Assembly: GCA_964607915.1 (NCBI GenBank) | Contig: CAZSMU010000081.1 | Span: 1 to 16,185 of the forward strand | DNA: 16,185 nt | Direction of reading: 5' to 3' | Origin: JADJPL01 sp964607915 | Lineage (GTDB): Bacteria > Bacteroidota > Bacteroidia > Chitinophagales > Saprospiraceae | Part shown: piece by piece, positions 14,746 through 16,185 of the stretch | How positions within the stretch are numbered: position 1 is the first letter of the stretch | Layout: each line of letters starts with the position of its first letter | The notes under the pieces: model-generated | Seen by the model: only the letters and a program-made list of their open reading frames with translations | Databases searched by the model: none | Told to the model about the DNA's origin: nothing | Translations under genes and position numbers: made by a program

Positions 14746-15603
14746 CTATTCCTTCGCGACGTCCTCCCAGTCGCCTCTCCACTCCAGCACATATTTCCCG
14801 GCGGCATTTCGGGCCACCCGGGCGGCTTGCACCCTTGGGTCGTGCTCGAAGAGGAGCACTGCGCCATCGGCGGCAGCTTCGCGGAGGAGGCGTTCCTTTT
14901 CCTCCAGGGTCTGTAGCGGGCGTATATCGTAGGCCATGACGTAAGGCAGGTGGATATGGTGCGAGGAGGGGATGAGATCAGCGCAATAGATGCAGCGTCT
15001 GCCTGCCTGGTGCAGGATGGGCAGCATCATCGCCTCGGTATGCCCATAGACGAAGCGCAGGGTGATGCCCGGCAGCCATTCGACATCCTCTTTGGCGGGT
15101 TCCACGAAGCGCAGGCAGCCCAGGGCCTGCAGGGGGAGAAAATTTTCCGGCAAAAAAGAAGCGGCCTCCCGGGCATTCGGACGGGTGGCCCACTTGAGGT
15201 GCCGGGAGTTGGTCCAGTAGGTAGCATTGGGAAAGGTCGGGATGAAGGTTCCGTTTTCCGAACGCTGCAAGGCACCGCCCACGTGGTCGAAATGGAGGTG
15301 GGTGAGCAGCACATCGGTGATTTCCTCCGGCGTCAGCCCGGCGCTGAGCAGGTTGGGCAGGAACGCCGATTGTCCTTCCGGCAAAAAATGCCGGCGGAAC
15401 GTATCGTCTTGTTTCACCCCTATACCCGTATCTATGAGGATATTGCGCTGCCCGGTCCGGACGAGCAGGCAGCGCATGGACCAGGTACACAGGTTGTTGG
15501 CGTCCGGTGGGCTCTGGCGAGCCCACAAGGTTTTGGGCACTACGCCGAACATGGCACCGCCGTCCAGTCGAAACACCCCGGTCTCAATGGTTTGTATCTG
15601 CAT
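14746..15603 (-). CDS. Metallo-beta-lactamase-fold hydrolase
   Basis: 285 residues without a signal peptide. The metal-binding motif THLHFDHVGG gives H102, H104, D106 and H107; further ligands are H188 (VYGHTE), D209 (YCADL) and H254 (FEHDP), so a complete two-metal site is present. The closest named groups are the quorum-quenching lactonase-like and general MBL-fold hydrolases; LIDTGIGVK before the motif is typical. The substrate is not predictable. It starts at ATG 15601-15603, 11 bases after ribH ends, so the two are probably one transcript, though MBL-fold genes are not a usual part of riboflavin operons. Confidence 0.88.
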   Translation of the reverse strand: MQIQTIETGVFRLDGGAMFGVVPKTLWARQSPPDANNLCTWSMRCLLVRTGQRNILIDTGIGVKQDDTFRRHFLPEGQSAFLPNLLSAGLTPEEITDVLLTHLHFDHVGGALQRSENGTFIPTFPNATYWTNSRHLKWATRPNAREAASFLPENFLPLQALGCLRFVEPAKEDVEWLPGITLRFVYGHTEAMMLPILHQAGRRCIYCADLIPSSHHIHLPYVMAYDIRPLQTLEEKERLLREAAADGAVLLFEHDPRVQAARVARNAAGKYVLEWRGDWEDVAKE

Positions 15604-15614
15604 AGCGAGCGGGG

Positions 15615-16130
15615 CTAAAATCCTATTTTCGCCTTGCCTTTGCGCAGTTGCCCTTTCAGGGCAGCCATTTGGAGGGCTGTGGCGGCGGCTTCTACGCCTT
15701 TATTGCCGTATTTTCCACCGGCGCGGTCCAGGGCCTGTTGTTGGTTGTCGGGAGTCAGCAGCCCAAAGATGCAGGGGGTGCCGGAAGCTACGCCCAGCAT
15801 GGTGAGGCCCTGAGCCACTGCATTGCTGATGTATTCGTTGTGCCTGGTTTCGCCGGTGATGACGCACCCCAGGCAGATGACGGCATCCAGGGCGTAGTGT
15901 CCGAGCAGTATCTTGGCCCCGACTGGCAATTCAAAGGAACCGGGGACTTGTATTTCATGGATATCTTCGGGCCGCACTTCGTGCTGGAGCAGGGTTTCCT
16001 TGCAGCCCTGGAGCAGGGCTCCCGTAATATCTTCGTTCCAACGGGACACGACGATACCGATCTTCTTCCCTGCGCCGGAGGGGGTTTCGGAAGCTGAATA
16101 GTCCGAAAGGTTGTTCATTTCGCTTGACAT
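15615..16130 (-). CDS. ribH: 6,7-dimethyl-8-ribityllumazine synthase
   Basis: 171 residues. It condenses 5-amino-6-ribitylaminouracil with 3,4-dihydroxy-2-butanone 4-phosphate, the step before riboflavin synthase. Conserved parts: VVSRWNEDIT at 27-36, VPGSFELP at 62-69, LGCVITGETRHNEYI with catalytic-type H97, the late FGLLTPDNQQQALDRAGGK and GNKGVEAA. About 20 N-terminal residues before GKKIGIV are extra and polar, as in several Bacteroidota homologues. ATG 16130 is chosen since no better start lies downstream before the core. The gene is complete; its promoter is probably at or beyond the window edge. Confidence 0.95.
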   Translation of the reverse strand: MSSEMNNLSDYSASETPSGAGKKIGIVVSRWNEDITGALLQGCKETLLQHEVRPEDIHEIQVPGSFELPVGAKILLGHYALDAVICLGCVITGETRHNEYISNAVAQGLTMLGVASGTPCIFGLLTPDNQQQALDRAGGKYGNKGVEAAATALQMAALKGQLRKGKAKIGF

Positions 16131-16185
16131 GCTGAGCGTTTTATATGGGAAACACTTGTTTTGAAAAAAAGATGAGCGGGGGGGC

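Noticed and set aside
1..16185. CRISPR array
   Set aside because: The repeats found are few, far apart and of differing length with inverted ends; there is no regular repeat-spacer series and no cas gene.

Overview
The window looks like chromosomal DNA of a GC-rich member of the Bacteroidota, probably of the Saprospiria type. Three signs support the phylum: two secreted proteins with C-terminal type IX secretion (T9SS) sorting domains, a SusC/FecA-style TonB-dependent receptor with an N-terminal carboxypeptidase-regulatory-like domain, and promoters of the TTG / TAnnTTTG kind. Leaders are A-rich rather than Shine-Dalgarno-led. Genus-level placement is inference only.

Layout. 1-81 is the right end of a dispersed repeat. 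146-1303 (-) is a multi-pass HGSNAT/DUF1624-like acyltransferase, divergent from 1462-2142 (+), a membrane-anchored peroxiredoxin-like protein. The space between them holds a complete 80-bp repeat copy and a good promoter. 2276-3727 (+) is a Tat-exported Gfo/Idh/MocA oxidoreductase. It converges on 3828-6857 (-), a 1009-residue T9SS-exported endonuclease/exonuclease/phosphatase-fold enzyme, and a 37-bp hairpin lies between the two. 6858-7377 has no intact gene: it holds a half repeat and a frame-broken ISAs1-family transposase remnant. Next comes a small DUF433/DUF5615 toxin-antitoxin-like pair (7979-7378, -).

The second half begins with a minus-strand series transcribed in the order 4-alpha-glucanotransferase with two starch-binding modules (14379-11662), small T9SS cargo protein (11650-10823), a 159-bp repeat element, then a FecA-like TonB-dependent receptor (10655-8211). 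A tRNA-Gly(GCC) with its own promoter and terminator sits at 14537-14609. The window ends with a minus-strand pair, lumazine synthase (ribH) followed 11 bp later by a metallo-beta-lactamase-fold hydrolase.

The least ordinary feature is a family of short elements bounded by inverted TAGACTT...AAGTCTA ends, seen as two full copies, one copy cut by the window edge and several half copies. Half elements of one end type ('L') lie just upstream of four transcription units, each time pointing the same way. They look like MITEs with TA at both ends that have been taken into 5' leaders. They also create spurious N-terminal ORF extensions reading SLTPRNKS. The 37-bp bidirectional hairpin is the second unexplained structure.
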